From: UBA1926 sp036732005
GTDB lineage: Bacteria > Planctomycetota > Phycisphaerae > Phycisphaerales > UBA1924
DNA length: 64,000 nucleotides
Assembly: GCA_036732005.1 (NCBI GenBank)
Contig: DAINDF010000016.1
Span: forward strand, 1 to 64,000
Direction: 5' to 3'
Shown: positions 1 to 8,718 of the stretch, piece by piece
Layout of the letters: each line of letters opens with the position of its first letter
Position numbering within the stretch: position 1 is the first letter of the stretch
Program-made: the position numbers and the translations under genes
The notes under the pieces: model-generated
What the model was told of the DNA's origin: nothing
What the model saw: the letters and a program-made list of their open reading frames with translations, nothing else
Databases searched by the model: none

Positions 1-581
1 CGCAGCCCCAGCACGCTGTCACCCCCCACATGCACGATCGTCGAGATCCCGATCCCCGCCTTGCCCAGGTAGTACGCCGTCGAACTCGACATCCCCCCCG
101 ACCGCGAAATCACCCCGACACTCCCCGGCTTGAACCACTTCTTCGCCGACTCGGCCTTGCCCCCCATCATCCCGATCACGCCACGCCCCGGGCTCAGCAC
201 CCCCAGCGTGTTCGGCCCGATGAACCGCGCCCCGCGCCGCTCGGCCAACTCCGCGATCGCCATCGCGTCCCACACCGGCACCCGGTCCGGCACCAGCAGC
301 AGCGTCGGCACCCCCGCCTCGATCGCCTCGAACGCCGCCCCCTTCACGAACCGCGCCGGCACCAGCACCACGGAAATATCGATCGGCCCCGCCTTCTCCA
401 CCGCCTCCCCGACCGACTCGAACACGGGAACGCCCAAGACCTCCTGCCCCCCCTTGCCGGGCGTCACCCCCGCGACGACCCGCGTGCCGTACCCCAGCAT
501 CAACTCGGCCCGCGCCTGCCCCTCCCGTCCGGTGATGCCCTGGATCAGGACCCGCTTGGTTTCATCGATGATGATCGCCAT
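1..581 (-). CDS. sucD: Succinyl-CoA synthetase alpha subunit, 3' part outside window
   Basis: Alpha subunit of succinate-CoA ligase (TCA cycle, substrate-level phosphorylation). The gene reads off the left edge of the window, so only about 193 N-terminal residues are visible and the phospho-histidine loop is not seen. The N-terminus MAIIIDETKRVLIQGITGREG is typical of the CoA-binding Rossmann domain, and GPNTLGVLSPG and SRSGGMSS motifs follow in the expected order. ATG at 581 is chosen because the protein then starts at the normal family position. No strong Shine-Dalgarno is visible. It lies downstream of sucC on the same strand, but the usual tight sucC-sucD junction is interrupted by a GxxExxY gene. 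The family assignment is secure. Confidence 0.93.
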   Translation of the reverse strand, partial: MAIIIDETKRVLIQGITGREGQARAELMLGYGTRVVAGVTPGKGGQEVLGVPVFESVGEAVEKAGPIDISVVLVPARFVKGAAFEAIEAGVPTLLLVPDRVPVWDAMAIAELAERRGARFIGPNTLGVLSPGRGVIGMMGGKAESAKKWFKPGSVGVISRSGGMSSSTAYYLGKAGIGISTIVHVGGDSVLGL

Positions 582-596
582 GATGCAAATCCATTC

Positions 597-1046
597 TTAC
601 CGCGAAGGACACGGAGGACCGCCAAGACTCGGATCGAGATTCCTCGTCAGAGCGCGTCGGATGATGCCATCCTTGAGCCGAGCGACATTGAAATTGATTA
701 GGAGCCCGACCGGCCTACGCGTGAGTTTCAGGTATGTCAACAGTTGTGCTTCGTGCACAGGAAGGGCGCGTTCGACGGACTTCAACTCGACCACGACGCT
801 GTCGCCGACGAGCAGGTCGATGCGGAAGCCGCAGTCCACCCTGTGCCCCTTGTACTCAACAGGCAGATCGACCTGCCGGGCAAAATCGATCTCTCTGAGC
901 GCAAGTTCATGGGCGAGGCACGACTCGTACGCCGACTCCAGAAGCCCCGGGCCCAGCGCGCGATGCACCTCGGCCGACGCGTCGATGATCCGATCCGTCA
1001 GGTCGGCGTGAATCAGATCTACCTGGATCGAGTTTCCCTCCAACAT
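597..1046 (-). CDS. GxxExxY family protein inserted between sucC and sucD
   Basis: 149-residue protein with the family signature GLLESAY (G-x-x-E-x-x-Y) near residue 36, followed by a PD-(D/E)xK-like core (RIDLLVG then VVELKSVE). The biochemical function of the family is not established; the fold suggests a nuclease. ATG at 1046 is chosen because upstream in-frame codons are low-complexity and would run back into sucC. The C-terminal tail GGPPCPSR and the TAA stop are encoded within the left inverted repeat (599-621). The gene separates sucC (stop at 1082) from sucD (start at 581), which are normally adjacent, so it looks like an insertion that kept the operon transcribable. Confidence 0.85.
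   Translation of the reverse strand: MLEGNSIQVDLIHADLTDRIIDASAEVHRALGPGLLESAYESCLAHELALREIDFARQVDLPVEYKGHRVDCGFRIDLLVGDSVVVELKSVERALPVHEAQLLTYLKLTRRPVGLLINFNVARLKDGIIRRALTRNLDPSLGGPPCPSR
599..621 (+). repeat. Left imperfect inverted repeat of GxxExxY cassette
   Basis: The 23-nt sequence here matches the reverse complement of 1056-1078 at 18 of 23 positions (hand alignment). It contains short CGCGGAG-like units. It overlaps the stop codon of the GxxExxY gene and lies 17 nt upstream of the sucD start. Confidence 0.6.
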
Positions 1047-1055
1047 TCCCCTCCG

Positions 1056-1078
1056 CGGCTCTCCGCGCCCTCCGCGGT
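1056..1078 (-). repeat. Right imperfect inverted repeat of GxxExxY cassette
   Basis: Partner of the repeat at 599-621, built of roughly 9-nt CGCGGAG-type units read on the minus strand. It lies 3 nt outside the sucC stop codon and just upstream of the GxxExxY start. The two repeats bound a segment of about 480 nt. Confidence 0.6.
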
Positions 1079-1081
1079 GAA

Positions 1082-2653
<1,572 letters not shown>

Positions 2654-2659
2654 GACTTG

Positions 2660-2664
2660 CTCCT
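2660..2664 (-). promoter_or_regulatory. Shine-Dalgarno of sucC
   Basis: AGGAG on the minus strand, 6 nt before the GTG at 2653. It supports that GTG over the in-frame ATGs at 2686 and 2719. Confidence 0.6.
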
Positions 2665-2776
2665 GAAAACCACCCTGCCGCGCCATTCCGGATCGGCGGA
2701 GCGGGATTCTACCCGCCACGCGCGCGCCGCCCGCCCAAAGGGGTCACACAAACCCCCGCCGGCATACCCTGAACCC

Positions 2777-4078
2777 ATGATCAAGAACGCCACGCGCTCC
2801 GCCCTGACGATCATCGCAATGCTCGCCGTCGGCCTTACCTGCGTGCACGCCCACGCCGCCGAGCCCCGCATGGTCAGCCCAGAAACCCTCCCCCAGGGCT
2901 TCGTCGTCCTCGTGGAAGACCTCTCCAAGACCGCCTCGGCCGCCAAGCCCATCTACTTCGCCTCCGGCGCCAACTCCTGGAACCCGGGCGACCCGGACTA
3001 TGTCCTCTCCCCCCGCTCCGACGGTCGCTGGCAGTATGTCTTCCGGGGCGGCGAGCTCGGCGAGAATGTCGAGTTCAAGTTCACCCTCGGCTCATGGAAG
3101 TTCGTCGAAACCGACCCCGAGGGCCAGGACATCTCCAACCGGCAGTTCCCGGACATCGACCTCAGCAAGCTCGCCGAGGGCGAGCGCCCCGTCATCGAGA
3201 TCCAGATCCCGAGGTTCCGCGAGGGAGGCGAGGGCCATGTCATCGCCCCTGAGTACCGTCCGCTCCAGGTCACCGGCGATGTCAAACGCCTCCAGGTCGC
3301 CGGCGGCGCCGGTTCGGCAGCGGGCAAGATGCGCGACCTCCTTGTCTGGCTCCCCCCGGGATACGACGCCCCGGAGAACGCGACCCGCTCCTACCCCGTT
3401 CTCTACATGCAGGACGGACAGAACCTCTTCTCCGACCACGAGGCCGTCCCGGACGAATGGCACATGGACGAGACCGCCAAGATCCTCGTCGGCACCCGCG
3501 CCATCGAGCCGCTCATCATCGTCGGTATCCCGCACGGAGGCGACGCACGCATCCAGGAGTATGTCCCGACCATGACCCCCGGCGTCCAACTCTTCGGGCG
3601 CACGCCCGCCGGCGACGACTACATCGCCTGGGTCGCTTCCGAGGTCATGCCCCGCGTCGAGCGCGCCTTCCGCGTCAGGACCGGGCCTGAGCACACCGGA
3701 ATCGGGGGCGCCTCCGCCGGCGGGCTCATCGCCCTCCACGCGGCGTTCACCCGCCCCGACCTCTTCGGCCTCGTCCTCGCCGAGAGCCCGGCGCTCCAAC
3801 TCGACGCCATCGCCCTCGACATGGTCGACCGCGCCCGCAACGCCCCCGAACTCCCCGCCAGGGTCTTCATCGGGATGGGCGGCGCCGAGCACCTCCCCGG
3901 GTCGGGGTTCTACGACAAGGACTCGCGCCGCCATGTGACCGCCGCACAGGCCCTCCGCGAGGCCATCGCCTCACGAAGCACCGTTGAACTCAAGATCGTC
4001 GAAAAGCACGAGCACAACGAGCACGCCTGGGCCGATCGCCTGCCCTCGGCCCTCGCGTTCCTGTTCGGCGCCAACTGA
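2777..4078 (+). CDS. Secreted alpha/beta-hydrolase esterase with N-terminal E-set domain
   Basis: 433 residues with an N-terminal signal peptide (MIKNATRS, then a hydrophobic stretch ending near AHA/AEP). Residues of about 55-130 resemble an early-set/CBM48-like beta-sandwich (FASGANSWNPGDP, EFKFTLGSW). From about residue 185 it is a D-esterase / enterochelin-esterase-like hydrolase (LLVWLPPGYD, PVLYMQDGQN). The nucleophile is Ser313 in GGASAGG, and KHEHNEHAW near the C-terminus supplies the likely catalytic His. Substrate unknown; the relatives hydrolyse esters of siderophores or plant polymers. The start is set by the signal peptide; the reading frame continues upstream through antisense sucC without meaning. 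The gene is divergent from sucC. Confidence 0.82.
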   Translation: MIKNATRSALTIIAMLAVGLTCVHAHAAEPRMVSPETLPQGFVVLVEDLSKTASAAKPIYFASGANSWNPGDPDYVLSPRSDGRWQYVFRGGELGENVEFKFTLGSWKFVETDPEGQDISNRQFPDIDLSKLAEGERPVIEIQIPRFREGGEGHVIAPEYRPLQVTGDVKRLQVAGGAGSAAGKMRDLLVWLPPGYDAPENATRSYPVLYMQDGQNLFSDHEAVPDEWHMDETAKILVGTRAIEPLIIVGIPHGGDARIQEYVPTMTPGVQLFGRTPAGDDYIAWVASEVMPRVERAFRVRTGPEHTGIGGASAGGLIALHAAFTRPDLFGLVLAESPALQLDAIALDMVDRARNAPELPARVFIGMGGAEHLPGSGFYDKDSRRHVTAAQALREAIASRSTVELKIVEKHEHNEHAWADRLPSALAFLFGAN

Positions 4079-4139
4079 TCCGCGGCCACCCGGCCGCCCC
4101 GACCAACACCCCGGACCGCCACGATGGCGGGGAGGGATC

Positions 4140-5789
4140 ATGCGGATTCACACGACACGCCCCGGCCGTCCGCGATTCCTCGCGGCCCTCATCGCCATCC
4201 TCGGCGTCGCCGTCATCGGCTCCACCCTCGCCATCGCCCAGGGCCGAGGCGAGTACCGCTTCTTCGACCCGCTGATCGAGGTCAAGAACATCATCTCCCA
4301 CTACGCCGTCGAGGACCCCGACGAGGACGCCCTCCAGCGGGCCGCCATCAACGGAATGATCGCGGCCCTCGACGACCCCTACGCCGTCTATGTCCCACCC
4401 CAGTTCCGCGAGGAATTCGAGAAGGAACTCACCGGCGAATATGTCGGCATCGGCGCCGAGGTCAACATGGTCGAAGGCGTCTTCACCATCGTCACGCCCA
4501 TGGACGATTCCCCGGCCTTCCGCGCGGGCGTCATGGCCGGCGACCGTATCCGCGCCATCGACGGCGAACCCACCCAGGGACTCTCCGTCGACGAGTGCAT
4601 CGACCGCCTCATGGGCGAGGACGGCACCCCCGTCGTCATCAGCGTCGAGCGTGAGGCCGGCCAGACAACCGACATCACCATCATCCGCGCCCCGATCAAG
4701 TCCCGCGCCATCCGCGGGTTCCGACGCCACGCCGACGACGACGCGACCTGGGATTACCTCCTCGACGCCGAACGACGCATCGGGTACATCCGAGTCAGCC
4801 AATTCACCCCGAGCGTCGCCGCCGAGTTCCGGGACGCCCTCACCGAACTCGGCGCGCCCGACGCTCGTCTCGCCGGCCTCGTCATCGATGTCCGATGGAA
4901 CCCCGGAGGCCTCCTCGATCAGGCCATCCGAATGGCCGATCTCCTCATCGAAGAGGGCGTCATCGTCTCGACCAAGGGCCGCGCCTATCCCGAGCAGACC
5001 GCACGCGCCACCGCCCCGGGAACCCTCCCGCACTTCCCCGTCGCCATCCTCATCAACGGGCAGAGCGCCAGCGCCAGCGAAGTCCTCGCCGGCGCCCTCG
5101 TCGAGAACGGCCGCGCCATCGCCGTCGGCGAACGCTCCTTCGGCAAGGGAAGCGTCCAGTCCGTCCACCCGCTCGGCGGCGCCGCGACCGGCGCCTCCCT
5201 CAAACTCACCGAGCAGCGCTACTACCTCCCCAGCGGGCGCAGCCTCCACCGGGCCGACGACAGCGAGGTCTGGGGCGTCGACCCCTCCCCGGGCTACTTC
5301 GTCCCCGTCGAGGACGACGAACTGCTCGAACTCATGCGCCTCCGTCGCGAATCCGAGATCCTCACCCGCCGACAGGCGGACGAGCCCCAGCCCCACGCCG
5401 ACCCCTCCTGGATCCTCGAGAACCTCAAGGACCGCCAACTCGCCGAGGCCGTCGCCGCGATCCGGGCCCATATCGAGACCGGAGCCTTCCCAGCAAACGA
5501 CTCCGCCCCGGCCTCCGCCGACGCCGCGAGCCTCCGCGAGCAGGACCGGCTCATGCGCGCGCGCGAGCGACTCCTCCGCGAACTCTCACGCGTCGACCGC
5601 CGCATCGACGCCCTCGCCGCGGGGGTCACCACCGAGAAGCCCGCCTGGGACCTCTGGCCCGACGACGCCCAGATCCAGGGGGGGCGTCTCATCCTCCAGG
5701 GCCCGGACGGCGCCACCATCGCCACCCTACGCATCAACAGCCCCGACCTCGAACGCTGGCTCATCGATGCCGGCGTCGCGCCCGAGTGA
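4140..5789 (+). CDS. S41 family C-terminal processing peptidase (CtpA-like)
   Basis: 549-residue exported or membrane-anchored serine protease. A hydrophobic N-terminal segment (about residues 12-33, ending LAIAQG) is followed by a PDZ domain around residues 95-185 (SPAFRAGVMAGDRIRAIDG) and an S41 domain. In SASASEV the nucleophile is Ser311, and the general base is Lys336 in GERSFGKGSVQSV, the standard 25-residue spacing. Members trim C-termini of periplasmic or envelope proteins. The last 100 residues form a charged, coiled-coil-prone tail not needed for catalysis. ATG at 4140 follows GGGGAGG, a reasonable ribosome site. It starts 61 nt after the esterase on the same strand. Confidence 0.92.
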   Translation: MRIHTTRPGRPRFLAALIAILGVAVIGSTLAIAQGRGEYRFFDPLIEVKNIISHYAVEDPDEDALQRAAINGMIAALDDPYAVYVPPQFREEFEKELTGEYVGIGAEVNMVEGVFTIVTPMDDSPAFRAGVMAGDRIRAIDGEPTQGLSVDECIDRLMGEDGTPVVISVEREAGQTTDITIIRAPIKSRAIRGFRRHADDDATWDYLLDAERRIGYIRVSQFTPSVAAEFRDALTELGAPDARLAGLVIDVRWNPGGLLDQAIRMADLLIEEGVIVSTKGRAYPEQTARATAPGTLPHFPVAILINGQSASASEVLAGALVENGRAIAVGERSFGKGSVQSVHPLGGAATGASLKLTEQRYYLPSGRSLHRADDSEVWGVDPSPGYFVPVEDDELLELMRLRRESEILTRRQADEPQPHADPSWILENLKDRQLAEAVAAIRAHIETGAFPANDSAPASADAASLREQDRLMRARERLLRELSRVDRRIDALAAGVTTEKPAWDLWPDDAQIQGGRLILQGPDGATIATLRINSPDLERWLIDAGVAPE

Positions 5790-5930
5790 CCCGAGTCGCC
5801 CGATCGGGGTGGCGGTCCCGGTTCGGTACCCGGGATTCCCCCAATCCGGCAGGCTCGGCCCGAACGACAGGCCAGCGCGCGCCGTCATGCGGTCGATCTA
5901 TCCCCGTGTCCCTTTGGAGAGGAGATCACC

Positions 5931-6185
5931 ATGGCGACCGCGTTCCATCCCCGCGCCGAGACGCCCCCGGTCTCGATCGGCAGTTCCGACCACCGGATCA
6001 GGGTCCAGGCCCTCATGGCACACGCCCGGGCCCGCCGGGCCCTGAACGGCTACACCTCGGCCGAGCATGATCGCGCCCTGCTCAGGGTCACCGCCGATCT
6101 GCTCCATCACCAGTCGCCGGTGATCATCACCGCGAGGGCCGCCGGGGTCATGGAGCGGCCCCGGGCCAGGCCCTCGGGCGTCTGA
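5931..6185 (+). CDS. Small protein of unknown function, tandem paralogue 1
   Basis: 84 residues, not a recognised family. A strong ribosome site (GGAGAGGAG) lies just before ATG 5931. The middle of the protein (ALNGYTSAEHDRALLRVTADLL, with a GV motif later) matches the gene at 6307 (RRGYTAREHEDALDRLLADLA, then GV), so the two are likely paralogues. The shared GYT-x-x-EH-x-x-AL block reads as a short amphipathic helix. There is no signal peptide or membrane segment. Reality is supported by the ribosome site and the paralogy; function cannot be given. Confidence 0.65.
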   Translation: MATAFHPRAETPPVSIGSSDHRIRVQALMAHARARRALNGYTSAEHDRALLRVTADLLHHQSPVIITARAAGVMERPRARPSGV

Positions 6186-6306
6186 CCGGCCCTGAACCGG
6201 GCGGAACCCCGCGCCAAGCGTCTGCCCCACAATCACTTCCGACCATTTCCGGACGACCCGGATTCGCCCGGGCCGATATCCACACCGGGGCCGCGCGGAC
6301 GGCCCC

Positions 6307-6561
6307 ATGCGCACCGCCACCGAAAGGCCAGGGTCCGCCGTGACCCCCACGCCACCCCATCGCCCGCGAACCCCGACGCCCCGCCAGGCGTGGCTCGCTG
6401 TCCTCACCGCGACCACCGCGCCCGCGACCCGCCGCGGCTACACCGCCCGCGAACACGAGGACGCCCTCGACCGCCTGCTGGCCGATCTGGCGCGTCCCGA
6501 CGCCGAGGTTGCGGTCAAGCCCCTCGCCCCGGGCGTCATCGCCCGCATCGCGCCAGCCTGA
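6307..6561 (+). CDS. Small protein of unknown function, tandem paralogue 2
   Basis: 84 residues with a Pro/Arg/Thr-rich N-terminus and then the same GYT-x-x-EH-x-x-AL helix seen in the gene at 5931, ending in PGVIARIAPA. No clear Shine-Dalgarno precedes ATG 6307, so the true start may be internal. It lies 121 nt downstream of its paralogue and 59 nt upstream of the transporter gene. Function unknown. Confidence rests on the shared motif in two consecutive frames of the same length. Confidence 0.55.
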   Translation: MRTATERPGSAVTPTPPHRPRTPTPRQAWLAVLTATTAPATRRGYTAREHEDALDRLLADLARPDAEVAVKPLAPGVIARIAPA

Positions 6562-6620
6562 GTCCGCGGAAGCCCGCACGCTACCATCCACGGCTGCGCC
6601 GGGGAGGTCGCGGCCTCCGG

Positions 6621-7655
6621 GTGACCGAGCACGCGCCTGAAAATTCGTCCCGCCTCGTCGGCGTCGTCACCGTCCTGCTCGCCCTCGCGGGCTGGACCGT
6701 GGTGCCCATCTTCATCAAGATGTTCACCGCCGATGTCGACCCATGGACCTCCAACGGCTGGCGTTACGCCTTCGCCGCCCTCCTTTGGCTGCCGCTCCTG
6801 CTCGCCAAGCGAAAGCGGGGAACCTGGAAGCCCGGTCTCATGCGCGCGGCCGTGGTCCCCGGCGCGATCAACGCGGTGGCCCAGATCTTCTTCACCCTCG
6901 CCTTCTACAAGATCGACCCCGGGCTGGTCACCTTCGGCCTGCGGGCCCAGATCCTCGCCGTCACCCTCGGGGCGGCGATCCTCTTCCCCTCCGAGCGGGC
7001 CGTCATCCGCCGGCCCTTCTTCCTGGTCGGCCTCGCGCTGCTGGTCACCGGCACGCTCACCACCGTCACCCAGAGCCAGGACTTTGGGAGCAAGGCGGGC
7101 GTGCTCGGCGTGCTGCTCGCGGTCGGGGCCGGGGTCGGGTACGCGGCCTACGCCCTCTCCGTCCGCGCCTGCATGAAGGGATTTGGCGCGATGGAGTCCT
7201 TCGCCGCGATCAGCCAGTACACCGCGGGCGCGATGGTCGTGCTGATGCTCCTGCTGGGCGACGACCTCGGCGTCCGCGCCTTCGACATGCCCCCGCCCCG
7301 GTTCGGGCTCTTCCTGCTCAGCTCGGTCATCGGGATCGCCCTCGGGCATGTGCTCTACTACATCGCCATCGCCCGCCTCGGGGTGACCGTCTCCTCCGGG
7401 GTGATCCAGCTCCAGCCCTTCACCGTCTCGGCCCTCTCGTTCTTCGTGTTCGGCGAGGTGCTCTCCGCGTTGCAGTGGGGCGGCGGCGCGCTGGCGGTCG
7501 CCGGCGCCGTCACCATGCTCCTCGTCCAGCACCTGACGCTGCGCCGCACCCTGCCCACGCCCGAGGACGACCGCGACGAGTTCGCGACGCTTCCGCCCGA
7601 CCACATCGCGGCCGCCTCGGCGAACGAAGAGGCCGATCTCGCCCGGGTGGACTGA
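6621..7655 (+). CDS. EamA/DMT-superfamily membrane transporter
   Basis: 344-residue integral membrane protein with about ten hydrophobic helices in two EamA repeats. The first starts LVGVVTVLLALAGWTVVPIF; the second starts around GVLGVLLAVGAGVGYAAYAL. The C-terminal tail is acidic and cytoplasmic (PTPEDDRDEF). Drug/metabolite transporters of this type export amino acids, sugars or other small metabolites; the substrate cannot be read from sequence. The GTG start at 6621 places a short hydrophilic leader before helix 1. The frame is open upstream, but that part is Arg/Pro-rich and overlaps the small gene at 6307. Confidence 0.85.
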   Translation: MTEHAPENSSRLVGVVTVLLALAGWTVVPIFIKMFTADVDPWTSNGWRYAFAALLWLPLLLAKRKRGTWKPGLMRAAVVPGAINAVAQIFFTLAFYKIDPGLVTFGLRAQILAVTLGAAILFPSERAVIRRPFFLVGLALLVTGTLTTVTQSQDFGSKAGVLGVLLAVGAGVGYAAYALSVRACMKGFGAMESFAAISQYTAGAMVVLMLLLGDDLGVRAFDMPPPRFGLFLLSSVIGIALGHVLYYIAIARLGVTVSSGVIQLQPFTVSALSFFVFGEVLSALQWGGGALAVAGAVTMLLVQHLTLRRTLPTPEDDRDEFATLPPDHIAAASANEEADLARVD

Positions 7656-7733
7656 CCGCGTGGGCCGCTTCTTCCGGGCTCGCCCCGACTCCCGCCGGGC
7701 TCAGGGCCGCGTCGCCCGGACATACACTTGCCC

Positions 7734-8579
7734 ATGACGACGACCACCACCGAACCCGGGCTCGCGCCGTTCTCCATCGCCGGGCGCACCTTCGCGAGCC
7801 GGCTCTTTGTCGGCACCGGCAAGTACGCGACCTACGACCTGATGCAGCAGGCCCTCGACGCCTCGGGGTGTGATGTGGTCACCGTCGCGGTCCGCCGCGA
7901 GCGCCTCGTGAACGAGAAGGGCGAGAGCCTGCTCGACTTCATCGACACCGCCCGCTACACGATCCTGCCCAACACCGCGGGGTGCTTCACCGCCGAGGAC
8001 GCCGTCCGCGTCGCCCGCCTCGGGCGCGACCTGCTCGACCAACTCGACAACCCCGGCAGGGACTGGGTCAAGCTCGAGGTGCTGGGCGACAAGAAGACGC
8101 TCCTGCCCGACCCCGTCGGCACCATCGAGGCGACCCGCGAACTCGTCGCCGACGGGTTCAAGGTCCTCGTCTACACCAGCGACGATCCGATCTCCGCCGT
8201 GCGCATCAAGGCCGCCGGCGCCGCCGCGGTGATGCCCGCGGGCTCGCCCATCGGCTCGGGGCAGGGCGTGCTCAACCGCAACAACATCGTCCTTTGCCTC
8301 GAACTGCTCAAGGAGGGCGACCCCGGGTACCCCGTGATCGTCGACGCGGGCGTCGGCGCCGCCAGCGATGTCAGCCAGGCGATGGAGCTCGGGGCCGACG
8401 GTGTGCTGCTCAACACCGCGATCGCCCACGCCGCCGACCCGGTGATGATGGCCTGCGCCATGCGCAAGGCCTGCGAGGCCGGCCGACAGTCCTACCTCGC
8501 GGGCCGGATCGCCAAGAAGATGTACGCGACCGCGTCGAGCCCGATGGAGGGCGCCATCTCGTATATCCCGGGCGAGTAG
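7734..8579 (+). CDS. thiG: Thiazole synthase ThiG
   Basis: 281 residues. ThiG builds the thiazole phosphate moiety of thiamine from deoxyxylulose phosphate, dehydroglycine and ThiS-thiocarboxylate. The TIM-barrel signature is complete: RLFVGTGKYATYDLM, the Schiff-base Lys113 in VKLEVLGD, AVMPAGSPIGSGQG, and the phosphate-binding GVGAASDVSQAMELGADGVL. ATG at 7734 is chosen over an in-frame TTG two codons earlier. No thiS, thiH/thiO or other thiamine gene is adjacent, so it stands alone between a transporter and a secreted protein. Confidence 0.96.
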   Translation: MTTTTTEPGLAPFSIAGRTFASRLFVGTGKYATYDLMQQALDASGCDVVTVAVRRERLVNEKGESLLDFIDTARYTILPNTAGCFTAEDAVRVARLGRDLLDQLDNPGRDWVKLEVLGDKKTLLPDPVGTIEATRELVADGFKVLVYTSDDPISAVRIKAAGAAAVMPAGSPIGSGQGVLNRNNIVLCLELLKEGDPGYPVIVDAGVGAASDVSQAMELGADGVLLNTAIAHAADPVMMACAMRKACEAGRQSYLAGRIAKKMYATASSPMEGAISYIPGE

Positions 8580-8718
8580 GGTGATCCCGCCGTCCGAGAA
8601 CCCTCGAAGCCCGGCCCGAGGCCGACACGCCGGCAATTCAGTCAGAATCCCGATCCCCTCGCGGGTCGTGGAGCGGTAGGGTAGCGGCGTGTCCAAGCCC
8701 GTCTAAGGAGCCGCGCCC

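Noticed and set aside
3990..5471. Long minus-strand frame opposite the S41 protease
   Set aside because: Antisense shadow rich in Asp/Gly/Val with no motifs; the S41 frame has complete catalytic residues.
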